Shown: positions 26,830 through 36,339 of the stretch, in pieces
Layout: the number at the start of each line of letters is the position of its first letter
Position numbering within the stretch: position 1 is the first letter of the stretch
Assembly: GCF_011806525.1 (NCBI RefSeq)
Contig: NZ_JAAVKI010000003.1
Location: forward strand, 124,001-188,000
Source: Thalassospira sp. HF15
GTDB taxonomy: Bacteria; Pseudomonadota; Alphaproteobacteria; Rhodospirillales; Thalassospiraceae
DNA: 64,000 nucleotides
Reading direction: 5' to 3'
The notes under the pieces: model-generated
The model's database searches: none
Told to the model about the DNA's origin: nothing
The model's input: only the letters and a program-made list of their open reading frames with translations
Translations under genes and position numbers: made by a program

Positions 26830-28451
26830 GAAGCGGTTTGAAAATGGCGCTATTGCCAATTCAGAAGCACCGACTTCTAAAAGAAAAAACCGAGTTTGAG
26901 AAAACAACAAAGCGCTTTTTCGACGAATTGAACTCTGAAGCAGACGTACTGCCGCTGGCAAGTCGTATCTTAGTGGATGGCACTTGGGACAACCCCAATT
27001 ACTGGCTCCGTCGATCATTGATGGACCTTGCGCTTGGAACCGCAGACTGCCCCAAAGAGGGAATAATAGGAAAGTATTCTCGTAGCAGCGTAAAAATTTC
27101 CTTCGAAGCCAACGAGATACCGATCAAGTTCGATACCGAAGGAATTAGAAAGTCCCTTCCGGATCTGACTCCTCTGGCAGCAGAACTCATCAGAAATAGT
27201 AAAAGCGGATCTGATATTCTTTCGTGGGATCTTCCGGGCGGTGTTCCCGGCACACTTCTGTATGACAGCCTGCTCAAGTGGATGCGGGTCCCCACGATCA
27301 CCCTTGATCTGCCAAACATTGTAAGCTTTGTAAAAAGAGGCTTGGAAGATATTGAAACAAGTCGATATATCATTCAAGAAACGAAGGCAGACCTCCTATT
27401 AACCAGCCATATGATCGGTGTTTTCTATGGCAGCCTTGTCTGGTTTGCGCTCCAGCGGAATATAGAGACGGTTTGCCTTTATGGGGACTTTGGTTCTGCA
27501 CGGTTCGTTCGAATCAAAGACCCTTCTCAGCTCACAGACGGGGTCTGCATACCAACCCCGGAAGAAGTTAGAAGTCGTCCTGATCCAATCCGCCTTGAAC
27601 TAGCAAAATGTGGTCGAGAACATCTCGCCAACCGCTTAAAGGGCCAAACCAATGATATCGGCGGGAAATTCAGCTTTCAGGCGAATAACCGGAACATATC
27701 GCGTGAAGAAATTCTAGAGGCCTTCAACTGGTCTCCAGAGAAACCAATTGTCGCGGTATACGCTCAAAACTGGTTTGATTTTCCTCGATACCTAGGACTA
27801 GATTCATTTCTCGATTTTCGCGACTGGATTGAAGTAACTCTCAATCAGGCCAGACAGAATAAGAACGTCAATTGGCTCTTCAAAGCTCACCCGATCGACC
27901 GACTTTATGGAATTGACCCAAAAGACGCGCTATCAACTATTGTTGGTGAACAGCCGTCTGATCATATTGCAATGGCCGGCCAAGACTGGAATGGAAGATC
28001 ATTAATGGAAGCCATTGATGCCGCCATTTCCTGTACTGGCTCAATTGGATTTGAATTCGCGGCCCAAGGTAAGCCAGTGTTGCTGGCAGAGAAAGGATGG
28101 TATGGCCATCTTAAATTTGGTGTCATTGCAAAAGATCGTGACGACTATTGCCAACTGTTAGCTTCAGAATGGTGGAGCCTTTTTGAAGAGGAAGCGATGA
28201 CCCGCCGTGCTCAAGAGTTCATTGGTTGGTATTTCTGTTTACCTGCTTGGCAGAAAGGCTGCATTTATTGCGACGACTCAATGGGTCAAAAGATTTTCGA
28301 AACAGTTTCGTCCTTCCTTCAAAATAACGAAGCAACGATTCAAAAAGAGGCCGAATTTCTTCGTAGCTGGTATGTGAGCGATCACACTAGGTATCATGTA
28401 TACAAGACGCTCACTGCGACAGAATTTCAGCTTGGCAACATACAGCTATAG
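26802..28451 (+). CDS. capsule/surface-carbohydrate biosynthesis protein, GT-B-like
   Basis: A 549-residue soluble protein. The C-terminal half has FKAHPIDRLYG and CTGSIGFEFAAQGKPVLL, the pattern of KpsC/KpsS- and CDP-glycerol-type GT-B transferases, in which the His and the Ser/Glu of the second motif bind the donor. The N-terminal half is unfamiliar. It lies between the amidotransferases and pseB on the same strand. Its job is probably sugar transfer, perhaps of a CMP-nonulosonate, but this is not proven. Confidence 0.6.
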   Translation: MLSLLSKKMRSGLKMALLPIQKHRLLKEKTEFEKTTKRFFDELNSEADVLPLASRILVDGTWDNPNYWLRRSLMDLALGTADCPKEGIIGKYSRSSVKISFEANEIPIKFDTEGIRKSLPDLTPLAAELIRNSKSGSDILSWDLPGGVPGTLLYDSLLKWMRVPTITLDLPNIVSFVKRGLEDIETSRYIIQETKADLLLTSHMIGVFYGSLVWFALQRNIETVCLYGDFGSARFVRIKDPSQLTDGVCIPTPEEVRSRPDPIRLELAKCGREHLANRLKGQTNDIGGKFSFQANNRNISREEILEAFNWSPEKPIVAVYAQNWFDFPRYLGLDSFLDFRDWIEVTLNQARQNKNVNWLFKAHPIDRLYGIDPKDALSTIVGEQPSDHIAMAGQDWNGRSLMEAIDAAISCTGSIGFEFAAQGKPVLLAEKGWYGHLKFGVIAKDRDDYCQLLASEWWSLFEEEAMTRRAQEFIGWYFCLPAWQKGCIYCDDSMGQKIFETVSSFLQNNEATIQKEAEFLRSWYVSDHTRYHVYKTLTATEFQLGNIQL

Positions 28452-28622
28452 GTTTGTCTAACTGCTGCACGCAGTTTCTTGCAGACATGATGGCTTGACG
28501 AGTGAACCAATATGCGCTTTCTGCCCATTCATCACTTGTCTATCAATATGACTTAGAACGTTAAAGATCGTGCATCCAATTTGGACGCAAGAAGCCAAAA
28601 CATTCGACCTGGAGCAGATTAG

Positions 28623-29651
28623 ATGGCAGCACCAATTCGCACTTTTGATTCCCCGATGATTGATCTGACCGGTCAATCAATTCTGGTGACAGGGGGGACA
28701 GGGTCGTTTGGGCGCGCCTTTGTTCGTCACGTGCTGAACAACTTCAAACCGAAGCGCCTGATTGTCTTCTCACGCGATGAACAAAAGCACTTCGACATGG
28801 AGCAGGAGTTCAGTGTCAAAAAATATCCCTGCATGAGATATTTCATCGGTGACGTCCGAGACTACAGCCGATTGGAGATGGCTATGCGGGCTGTCGACTA
28901 TGTTGTTCACGCAGCTGCCATGAAACATGTCCCAGCAGCCGAGTACAATCCGTTCGAATGTATCCGAACCAATGTTCACGGCGCCGAAAACGTGGTCTCG
29001 GCAGCTCTCGCAAATAGCGTAAAGCGTGTCATTGCACTTTCAACCGACAAGGCATGCAGCCCACTAAACCTGTATGGCGCGAGCAAACTTGCTTCAGACA
29101 AGATTTTTGTCGCTGCAAACAGTCTGAGTGGAGAGATCGGAACACGGTTTGCTGTTGTTCGTTACGGTAACGTTATTGGCTCGAACGGAAGTGTTCTGCC
29201 ATTTTTCAAACGGCTTCTTGAAAGTGGCACAGACCATCTTCCGATAACCGATGAACGCATGACGCGTTTCTGGATAACGCTCACGCAAGGTGTCCAGTTT
29301 GTTCTTTCGTCTTCTGCCTTGATGAAAGGTGGCGAAATCTTCATTCCCAAAATTCCGAGCATGGCCGTAATTGATCTCGCCAAGCACCTTGCTCCTGATT
29401 TACCCATCAAAGTTATTGGTATTCGTCCAGGAGAAAAGCTTCATGAAGCAATGAGTACCGAAGATGACTCGCGCAACATGTTGGAACTGGACGACAGATA
29501 TTTGATAAAGCCGGAGCTGGCGTTTTGGAATCCTAATTGCTATGCCGACAGCACAGCAGCCGCAGTGACTGACGGCTTCCACTACACAAGCAACAACAAC
29601 AGTGAATGGCTCGACTCAGCAGGCTTAGAAAAGCTACTGAAAAGCTGCTAA
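28623..29651 (+). CDS. pseB: UDP-N-acetylglucosamine 4,6-dehydratase (inverting)
   Basis: A 342-residue short-chain dehydrogenase-type enzyme, first step to pseudaminic acid: removal of water and C5 inversion of UDP-GlcNAc. TGGTGSFG at 23-30 binds NADP, and FSRDEQKH and AAAMKHVPAAEYNP are PseB hallmarks. The active site Thr141-Asp142-Lys143 and Tyr151-x3-Lys155 are present. The start at 28623 has GGAG eight bases upstream; the conserved domain begins at Met12. It heads a plus-strand run with pseF, an oxidoreductase, an aminotransferase and an acetyltransferase. Confidence 0.92.
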   Translation: MAAPIRTFDSPMIDLTGQSILVTGGTGSFGRAFVRHVLNNFKPKRLIVFSRDEQKHFDMEQEFSVKKYPCMRYFIGDVRDYSRLEMAMRAVDYVVHAAAMKHVPAAEYNPFECIRTNVHGAENVVSAALANSVKRVIALSTDKACSPLNLYGASKLASDKIFVAANSLSGEIGTRFAVVRYGNVIGSNGSVLPFFKRLLESGTDHLPITDERMTRFWITLTQGVQFVLSSSALMKGGEIFIPKIPSMAVIDLAKHLAPDLPIKVIGIRPGEKLHEAMSTEDDSRNMLELDDRYLIKPELAFWNPNCYADSTAAAVTDGFHYTSNNNSEWLDSAGLEKLLKSC

Positions 29652-29686
29652 GGTAGTCGTTTGTTTAGGGGGTATTAAGCAAAATT

Positions 29687-30388
29687 ATGAGACTGGCGAT
29701 CATCCCGGCACGCGGTGGCAGCAAACGTATACCAAGAAAAAACATCAAATTGTTTGGTAACAAGCCGATGATTGAATACTCGATAGATGCAGCACTCAAA
29801 AGCGGTGTGTTCGATAAGATCATTGTTTCCACTGATGACCACGAAATTGCAGAAATCGCAAAATCTTCGGGTATAGAATGCCCGTTTGTTCGACCAGCTG
29901 AACTATCGAATGATTACGCTGGCACAGTCGAAGTTATAGCTCATGCTATCCAGTGGGCCATAGATAGTGGCTATGACATAGAATCGGCATGTTGTATCTA
30001 TGCAACGGCTCCGTTCATCCAGGCGAGCGACCTCCGGGCGGGACTTCAAAAACTTGAAACCGGGAAATGGTCTTATGTTTTTTCCGCAGCAACCTTCGAG
30101 TATCCGATATTCAGGAGCTTCAAACAGAATCCCGACAATTCTGTCGAGATGTTTTATCCTGAATACTTCTCTACTCGCTCTCAGGATCTGCCTGAGGCCT
30201 TTCACGACGCTGGACAGTTCTATTTTGGACGGCCTCAGGCTTGGCTGGAGAACAAACGCTTCTTTGACCGTTGGGCGACAACTGTGAACATACCGCGCTG
30301 GCGGGTGCAAGATATCGACACCGAAGAAGACTGGACGAGAGCAGAAATGATGATGGAAATATTGAAACGCCAAGGACTGCTCTGCTGA
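29687..30388 (+). CDS. pseF: pseudaminic acid cytidylyltransferase
   Basis: A 233-residue CMP-sugar synthetase: IIPARGGSKRIPRKNIKLF at the start and the PseF-typical YPEYFSTRSQDLPEAFHDAGQFYFG region (residues about 160-190). It activates pseudaminic acid with CTP in the cytoplasm. It is 35 bp after pseB. The other cytidylyltransferase in the window (18310) lacks the second motif, so the two should serve different acids. Confidence 0.9.
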   Translation: MRLAIIPARGGSKRIPRKNIKLFGNKPMIEYSIDAALKSGVFDKIIVSTDDHEIAEIAKSSGIECPFVRPAELSNDYAGTVEVIAHAIQWAIDSGYDIESACCIYATAPFIQASDLRAGLQKLETGKWSYVFSAATFEYPIFRSFKQNPDNSVEMFYPEYFSTRSQDLPEAFHDAGQFYFGRPQAWLENKRFFDRWATTVNIPRWRVQDIDTEEDWTRAEMMMEILKRQGLLC

Positions 30389-30427
30389 AGCCAAGGATTA
30401 TCTATTATTTCCCGCAAGAAACATCAT

Positions 30428-31432
30428 ATGGCAAACAATGAAACCTATTCCGTAGTTTTAATCGGCCTCGGCAATGTTGGGGTGTTCTATGACATTGGTG
30501 ATTTGACTGGAAAGAAGTACCTTACTCACGCAAAAGCCTTTTCTAAGCATGCGCGATTTGATCTCGTAGCCGGTATTGACCCAAACGATGAAGCCAGAGC
30601 TACCTTTACTAAGGCCTACAGCAGAATAGCCTTTGCGAGCCTAGATGATGCCGAAAGCAATTTAGAACCGGATGTAGTGGTGATCTCTTCACCAACAGAT
30701 TTTCATCTGGATTCTATTGAGAAAGTTTTTAGATACTGGCGACCGAAAGCCGTCCTTTGCGAAAAGCCTCTTGCATACAACTATCCTGATGCACAACGAA
30801 TACTAGAGGTATGCAACACATATAATGCGCAGCTATTTGTGAATTTCTTTCGTGTGTGCGACCCGAGTACTGCAAAAGTGCGCCAGATTATTCAGGACAA
30901 TTTCAAGTCTCCTTGTTTTAGTGGGGTGGCGTGGTATTCCAAAGGCTTGAAAGCCAATGGAGTACATTTCGTAAACCTTCTTCAGGACTTATTTGGAGAC
31001 GTCACTAGCATTAAAATCATATCATCAGGACGAAGATTGAAGCCTGATGACCTTGAGCCCGAATTCGAGCTCAGATTTGGCTCAGGAAAAGTAGTATTTC
31101 TTCCTTGCAAGTCTGAAGATTACTTTCACAACTCGATTGAGATTATAGCATCCGGCGGTCGGCTAAGATACGATAACAGTGGAATGAAGGTTATATGGCA
31201 GTCCGCCGAAGAGGATACACGCTTCCCCGGTTATGTCAGATTAAGTTCGAGGGAGAGAGATATTTCTCCAGACTATGATCGCATTCAGCTAAACGTCGTT
31301 GAACAGTTATTGAATGCCCTGGACGGGAAGCCGGCAACAATCTGTTCTGGACGAACTGCTTTAAGCACACAAGCTGTCATCACCCAGATAGAGACACTTA
31401 CCAATGAGGACGACCATCATGAGCACAGCTGA
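30428..31432 (+). CDS. Gfo/Idh/MocA family oxidoreductase
   Basis: A 334-residue NAD(P)-dependent sugar oxidoreductase: VLIGLGNVGVFYD at the N-terminus and the CEKPLAYN motif with its catalytic lysine near residue 115. It overlaps the next aminotransferase gene by 14 bases. A dehydrogenase plus aminotransferase plus acetyltransferase row is known for 3-amino sugars (WbpB/E/D, WlbA/C/B) and would make an amino sugar here. It replaces neither PseB nor PseC. Confidence 0.83.
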   Translation: MANNETYSVVLIGLGNVGVFYDIGDLTGKKYLTHAKAFSKHARFDLVAGIDPNDEARATFTKAYSRIAFASLDDAESNLEPDVVVISSPTDFHLDSIEKVFRYWRPKAVLCEKPLAYNYPDAQRILEVCNTYNAQLFVNFFRVCDPSTAKVRQIIQDNFKSPCFSGVAWYSKGLKANGVHFVNLLQDLFGDVTSIKIISSGRRLKPDDLEPEFELRFGSGKVVFLPCKSEDYFHNSIEIIASGGRLRYDNSGMKVIWQSAEEDTRFPGYVRLSSRERDISPDYDRIQLNVVEQLLNALDGKPATICSGRTALSTQAVITQIETLTNEDDHHEHS

Positions 31433-32711
31433 TAAATTGGCAATTCTTGGCGGCGAAAAAGCCATAGCCAAACCGTTTGCTCTTTACAATCCAATTGGTT
31501 CGCAAGAAGTGGCAGCTGCGGCAGCTGTTGTCGAAAGTGGAGTACTGTCTCAGTTCATTGGGCGAGCAGGTAACGACTTTCTTGGCGGCCCAAAGGTCCG
31601 CCAATTCGAACAGGCTATGTCTGAATACTTCGATGTAGAACACGCCATCTCAGTAAACTCGTGGACATCGGGCCTTATCGCTTCTGTTGGTGCCCTTGAC
31701 ATTGAGCCGGGTGATGAGATCATCGTTACACCTTGGACAATGTGCGCTAGCGCCACTGCGATATTGGTATGGAACGCTATCCCGGTTTTCGCTGATATCG
31801 ATCCTCAAACTTTTTGCCTCGACCCCAAGTCGGTGGAGGACAATATTACGCCCCATACCAGAGCAATCATGAGTGTGGATATCGGTGGCCATCCAGCAAA
31901 TACTGACGCTATCAATGCAATAGCTAGAAAGCACGGCCTGAAGGTTATTTCGGATACCGCTCAGGCGCCGGGTGCAACATATCACGACAAGTTTGCCGGT
32001 ACTCTCACCGATCTCGGTGGATACAGCCTAAACTACCATAAACATATCCATACTGGAGAGGGTGGCGTTGTCGTGACAAACGACAACAAACTTGCCGAGC
32101 GGGTAAGGTTGATCAGAAACCACGGAGAACATGTTGCGCATGACATCGGCCTGTCGCAGATTAACAACATTATTGGCTTCAATTTCCGACTTGGCGAAAT
32201 TGAAAGTGCAATCGGGATCGAACAACTGAAAAAACTGGATCGCCTTGTTGCGACCAGACGTGGGGCAGCGGAGAGGTTAACCAAAGGTCTTGAAGGTCTT
32301 GTGGGTTTGGAGACACCGTTTGTCGCGCCGGGCTGTAATCATTCTTATTACATGTACTTTATGAAAGTGGATCCTGAGCTAACAGGTGTTTCCCGTGACA
32401 AGATACACAAAGCACTTGTTGGCGAAGGTGTTCCTGGCTTGGGCACCTCATATGCCAACATCCATCTGCTTCCAATGTACCAGCAAAAAATCGCCTACGG
32501 AAAATCCGGTTTCCCTTGGAACTCCGACATCTGCCGCAGAGAAGTAAATTACTCGAAGGGGATTTGTCCGGTTGCCGAGGATCTGCAGGACAGAACCTAC
32601 CTAGGCTTCCAGATGTGTATGCACAAAATGACCGATGCGGAAGTTGATGCGATGGTAGGAGCCTTTCATAAAGTTTGGCGAAACCTGCATTTACTGCGGC
32701 AGGTAGACTAA
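31419..32711 (+). CDS. DegT/DnrJ/EryC1 family sugar aminotransferase
   Basis: A 430-residue PLP-dependent sugar aminotransferase. SVNSWTSGLIASVGAL is the phosphate-binding segment, DTAQAPG holds the Asp, and the PLP lysine is in LNYHKHIHTGEGG. The start at 31419 has GAGGA nine bases before it. It differs from PseC at 3905 in the segment around the lysine, resembling aminotransferases acting on 3-keto sugars or cyclitols. Paired with the Gfo/Idh/MocA gene it overlaps. Confidence 0.86.
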   Translation: MSTADKLAILGGEKAIAKPFALYNPIGSQEVAAAAAVVESGVLSQFIGRAGNDFLGGPKVRQFEQAMSEYFDVEHAISVNSWTSGLIASVGALDIEPGDEIIVTPWTMCASATAILVWNAIPVFADIDPQTFCLDPKSVEDNITPHTRAIMSVDIGGHPANTDAINAIARKHGLKVISDTAQAPGATYHDKFAGTLTDLGGYSLNYHKHIHTGEGGVVVTNDNKLAERVRLIRNHGEHVAHDIGLSQINNIIGFNFRLGEIESAIGIEQLKKLDRLVATRRGAAERLTKGLEGLVGLETPFVAPGCNHSYYMYFMKVDPELTGVSRDKIHKALVGEGVPGLGTSYANIHLLPMYQQKIAYGKSGFPWNSDICRREVNYSKGICPVAEDLQDRTYLGFQMCMHKMTDAEVDAMVGAFHKVWRNLHLLRQVD

Positions 32712-32715
32712 CTGG

Positions 32716-33258
32716 ATGTCCAAGCCGACTGAAGCCATTAATATTCTTGGCAAAGCTACTTATTTGAAGACGTTCACCTATTCAGACATATGCGGTGAAT
32801 ATCTCGAATGGTTAAACAACAAATCTCTTATGGCTTTTAGCAATCAGAGATTTCATGAGCACTCGCGTGCCTCCTGCGAAGATTACATTCGCTCCTTTGA
32901 ACGTTCACCAAGCCTGTTCATGGGAATCTACTTAAAAGAGTCAAATCAGCTTGTTGGAACCATCTCCGCACATTTGGCACTACATCATCGAACGGCCGAC
33001 TTGGGCATCCTGATCGGCTCGCCATCCGCTAAAGGAAAAGGGTTGGGTGTTGACGCTTGGTGCGCAATGATGGATTTCCTGTTTCGAGATAAATCCATCC
33101 GTAAGATCACTGCTGGCACCCTGTCATGTAACAAGCCGATGATTCGCGTAGCAGAAAACTCCGGAATGGAGTTAGAAGCAATCCGAAAAGAACAGGAGTT
33201 GGTTGAAGATAAGCCTTACGACATGCTTTACTTTGCGAAGTTTTCGGCCTTTCTTTGA
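32716..33258 (+). CDS. GNAT N-acetyltransferase (RimJ/RimL type, PseH-like)
   Basis: A 180-residue GNAT protein, four bases after the aminotransferase. The acetyl-CoA pyrophosphate-binding loop is in GSPSAKGKGLG near residues 97-107, followed by NKPMIRVAENSGM. It should acetylate the amino group put on by the upstream aminotransferase, or the C4 amine made by PseC as PseH does; the sequence does not settle which. It ends the plus-strand run that begins at 22516. Confidence 0.8.
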   Translation: MSKPTEAINILGKATYLKTFTYSDICGEYLEWLNNKSLMAFSNQRFHEHSRASCEDYIRSFERSPSLFMGIYLKESNQLVGTISAHLALHHRTADLGILIGSPSAKGKGLGVDAWCAMMDFLFRDKSIRKITAGTLSCNKPMIRVAENSGMELEAIRKEQELVEDKPYDMLYFAKFSAFL

Positions 33259-33264
33259 GCCCAA

Positions 33265-34134
33265 TCAATGTTCTAATTCGACTTTCTTGAATTTTGAAGA
33301 ATGCGATTTCGCAAAGAGAACGGAAACGACTTTGCGAAAAATCTGCTGCGGAAAGACCCGATACAAGGCTTCCCATCCAAAATACAGCCATAGGCTTCTT
33401 GTGGATTTGGCACTGCGCCATTGTAACCACGTCCTCTTGAGAGACCTTAGAGAATAAAGCTCTGGATGCTTCTGTCGAATAAACATCCACAGGTCGACAT
33501 GCTTTTGGCGAGAAATACTGGCCAACATCGCATTAGATTGAACGCGATAGTGGAACAAAGGCTCGAAAACGGCTCCACCGAAGTATCCTGATTTTCCAAG
33601 CCTAATATTCCATTCCCAGTCTTCGTAACCATGCTTCATGTTTTCATCGTACCCCCCCACCTCCTGCCAAAGGCGCTTTGGTTGTAATAGGCAATATGGC
33701 AACTGGTTTAAAAAGAGCTGCTCGAAAAAATTATAATGTTTCGGTAGCACGCCCTGCGATTCCGCTTCCAAAGATAGCCATGAAAACGCAAAATCAATAT
33801 TCTCATTGTTTTCGATAATATGAAGCGTTTTCTCGATAAATTCCGGATCGAGCCAATCATCACAATCCAATGGCAGGACATACTCGCCTTTAGCTTCACG
33901 AAAGCCGGTATTACGTGCCCCGGGCAACCCTTTATTTTTTTGACGGATAACCCGAACATCAAGAGCGATACCATCCAGATGCGCAATCGTCTCAGGATTG
34001 TCTGATCCGTCATCAACAATCAAAACTTCTATTGGCGGATGAGTCTGGTTGAGTGCGGACTGGATTGCCTGATCCAGATAAGCATGCCCATTATAGCAGG
34101 GAATAATCACGGAAACCGTTGCTTCACCGGTCAT
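33265..34134 (-). CDS. GT2 glycosyltransferase
   Basis: A 289-residue cytoplasmic GT-A enzyme with VSVIIPCYNGHAYLDQAI, LIVDDGSDNPET, ARNTGFREAKGEYVLPLDCDD (the metal-binding DCDD) and a C-terminal ED region (GYEDWEWNIRLG). No membrane helix. It converges on the GNAT gene with 6 bp between stops. Confidence 0.87.
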   Translation of the reverse strand: MTGEATVSVIIPCYNGHAYLDQAIQSALNQTHPPIEVLIVDDGSDNPETIAHLDGIALDVRVIRQKNKGLPGARNTGFREAKGEYVLPLDCDDWLDPEFIEKTLHIIENNENIDFAFSWLSLEAESQGVLPKHYNFFEQLFLNQLPYCLLQPKRLWQEVGGYDENMKHGYEDWEWNIRLGKSGYFGGAVFEPLFHYRVQSNAMLASISRQKHVDLWMFIRQKHPELYSLRSLKRTWLQWRSAKSTRSLWLYFGWEALYRVFPQQIFRKVVSVLFAKSHSSKFKKVELEH

Positions 34135-34422
34135 GTAGCCGCCCCAAGGTTTAATTCAAAAGCCCTAAGCATCTATGTGAACAATCTTATACAGTTAATA
34201 TACAAATCGACTTTTCATGATGACAAGCAATCTTACAACTCAAAACTGTTCCTCAAACTGAAAGCGCAACAGCGATTGTATAGGTTTAAACAAGACTTTA
34301 GCAATAATACCGTCCACAAACAGAGCAATGAACCTCACTGGCACACAAATCTCCAAGAAAGAGTCGTTTAAGGAATTTACTCTTTTTTTGAGATATCCCT
34401 TTTACCCTCTCGAGGCTGTGCC
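34135..34422. other. 288-bp intergenic region without a recognisable gene
   Basis: AT-rich DNA between two minus-strand glycosyltransferase genes. Nothing protein-like was recognised on either strand; it presumably holds a promoter for the GT2 gene. Confidence 0.4.
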
Positions 34423-35583
34423 CTATTTTTCGAAAAAAGATTTAAACACAAACTGATGCCGCTCAATCCATTTTCGAAGATCAAACGCGTTCTCTGCCCT
34501 TTCGCGGGCCGCCCTGCGACGTTCAGGCAAGTCCCGCACAATATCAATCATCCCATCGGCAATGTCCTGAACAGTCGGCACGTGATTACTGTCAAACCCC
34601 TGTTCAACGGGAAGGGCTCTGCCAGCCATCCCAGTCGCCAGCTCCGGCACGCCTCCCGAGGCTGAATAGAGAACCGGCAGACCACAAGCCATTGCTTCAA
34701 TAACCGTGTTTGGGCATGGGTCATTGTGCTTAAGCATAATATATATATCGCCTGCGCGATATATATCTGGCGCATCCTCCTGACGATATCGCCCTGTAAG
34801 GATTACTCTGTCTTCTATGCCAAGTTGCCTGACAAGACCAAGCGTCATTTCCGTTGCGTTCGCCGACATCCAACCAGACAAACGCAAATCAGCATCAAGA
34901 CCGTCCAAACAAGCTTTGTGAAAACCACGTACCGTTGCTTCAATACGGTAAAACATGTGGTCGTCAATTTTTCCTGTAAGAAGAAGCACCGGTCGAGTTC
35001 CGTCGCGACTGAGAAGTTCCGCCTCAGACAGCGGGGAGAAATGATCTATGTCCACAGCATTGAACAGAATTTCTGTTGGCCCCGAGCGTTTTCCAAGAAA
35101 TTGCTCCGCGCATTCTCGACAAAACTTACTTTGGCAAAATACATAATCGGCAGCATGCCAGGCACGCGACATTTGTCGATTTTTTTCTTCCCAATCCCCA
35201 TCGAACCAACCGCTGTAGTAAACGCCGTTCTGATTCAGCACTACTGGTATTTCACGCCTCCGCAAAACTTTTAAAGCGAAAGAAGAGAGGTATGGTGTAT
35301 TTGACAGCGCATATACAATTGAATAGCCAATACGCGTCTCAGGGAAATATTTTTGAAGCCGCTTAACTTTAACCAGAGGCCCACCAACATCACCAGCAAT
35401 GGCCCCGCCGTACCAAACAGCAATAGTTTTACTCTTGCCTGGAAGGATGGCTAGTAGCGTTTGCAAGCTCGTCCAGCCTGTCCTGAGGATTCTTTTGCGT
35501 AAAGGATCAATACTTGAACTCAAATCCAGTTCCTTTGGATAGAAATAGCTTTCTCCACTCCTGGAGAGTTGATCCAACTTCAA
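34423..35583 (-). CDS. GT4 glycosyltransferase
   Basis: A 386-residue GT-B retaining glycosyltransferase. The C-terminal half has LLTGKIDDHMFY, ILTGRYRQEDAPDIYRAGDIYI and NTVIEAMACGLPVLYSASGGVPEL, where the Glu of the EAMACG motif contacts the donor. The start is a TTG that abuts the stop of the preceding methyltransferase. A perfect 11-bp palindrome lies inside the gene at 34741-34766. Confidence 0.85.
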   Translation of the reverse strand: MKLDQLSRSGESYFYPKELDLSSSIDPLRKRILRTGWTSLQTLLAILPGKSKTIAVWYGGAIAGDVGGPLVKVKRLQKYFPETRIGYSIVYALSNTPYLSSFALKVLRRREIPVVLNQNGVYYSGWFDGDWEEKNRQMSRAWHAADYVFCQSKFCRECAEQFLGKRSGPTEILFNAVDIDHFSPLSEAELLSRDGTRPVLLLTGKIDDHMFYRIEATVRGFHKACLDGLDADLRLSGWMSANATEMTLGLVRQLGIEDRVILTGRYRQEDAPDIYRAGDIYIMLKHNDPCPNTVIEAMACGLPVLYSASGGVPELATGMAGRALPVEQGFDSNHVPTVQDIADGMIDIVRDLPERRRAARERAENAFDLRKWIERHQFVFKSFFEK

Positions 35584-36339
35584 TCAAGCAGGCCTGCAAA
35601 CAGCCCAAATTTCGCCCCAAACCGTCTGCAAATCATCAATCTTGATGTCTGCGGCCTGCATTTCTGCCTTAAACTCATCTAAGGTATGCTCGATGAAATG
35701 GGTTCTGTCATTGTAATAGTTGATACCCAGTTCCTTGCGCAGAGGGACGTGCCATTCCCGTTCGAATGCAGGAACCCGAATAAGTACTTTCGTCGGTACC
35801 AAGACAGAAACCAATCGCTTCAAAAAGTCCGTCCTGTTTTCAATATGCTCCAACACGTTGGATAAAATAACAGTATCCGCAGCACCTTCAGGTAAGACTT
35901 CAAAAGCATCACCAAGAATGAATTTGAGATTAGTTGGATTGTCGGCACCGCACGCTTGCTCATAGCGCTCTTCATCGATTTCAACGCCAAATACTGTCGA
36001 ACCGGACACACTTTTGGCAACTGTGCGCGAGACTGCACCATATCCGCAACCGATATCAACCACCCGACTGTTTGGGGCAATATTCTCAACGAAGAAGTCG
36101 TGATACTTCATCAAACGGTGTTTGGGGTGTTCACCACCCTCGTACGCCATTGCCCGTTCAGACAACAGACGTTGAAAATCGTCCTGCAACAAGTATAGCC
36201 TTTTGAGGGATTCAGCAGGACTTCCAATTCTGGATTCAAGCATCAACAATGAAAAAATCAGCTTGTTACGAAACTTTGCCGGAATAATTGAGAATACATA
36301 GGAAAAAAACTTAATTGTCCCCAGAAGGAATGATCTCAT
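35584..36339 (-). CDS. class I SAM-dependent methyltransferase
   Basis: A 251-residue protein with VVDIGCGYGAVSRTV as motif I and LSNVLEHIENRTDFL as motif III, typical of O-antigen methyltransferases. The ATG at 36339 is taken; an upstream in-frame TTG at 36390 would add 17 residues. It is transcribed directly before the GT4 gene at 34423. Confidence 0.78.
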   Translation of the reverse strand: MRSFLLGTIKFFSYVFSIIPAKFRNKLIFSLLMLESRIGSPAESLKRLYLLQDDFQRLLSERAMAYEGGEHPKHRLMKYHDFFVENIAPNSRVVDIGCGYGAVSRTVAKSVSGSTVFGVEIDEERYEQACGADNPTNLKFILGDAFEVLPEGAADTVILSNVLEHIENRTDFLKRLVSVLVPTKVLIRVPAFEREWHVPLRKELGINYYNDRTHFIEHTLDEFKAEMQAADIKIDDLQTVWGEIWAVCRPA

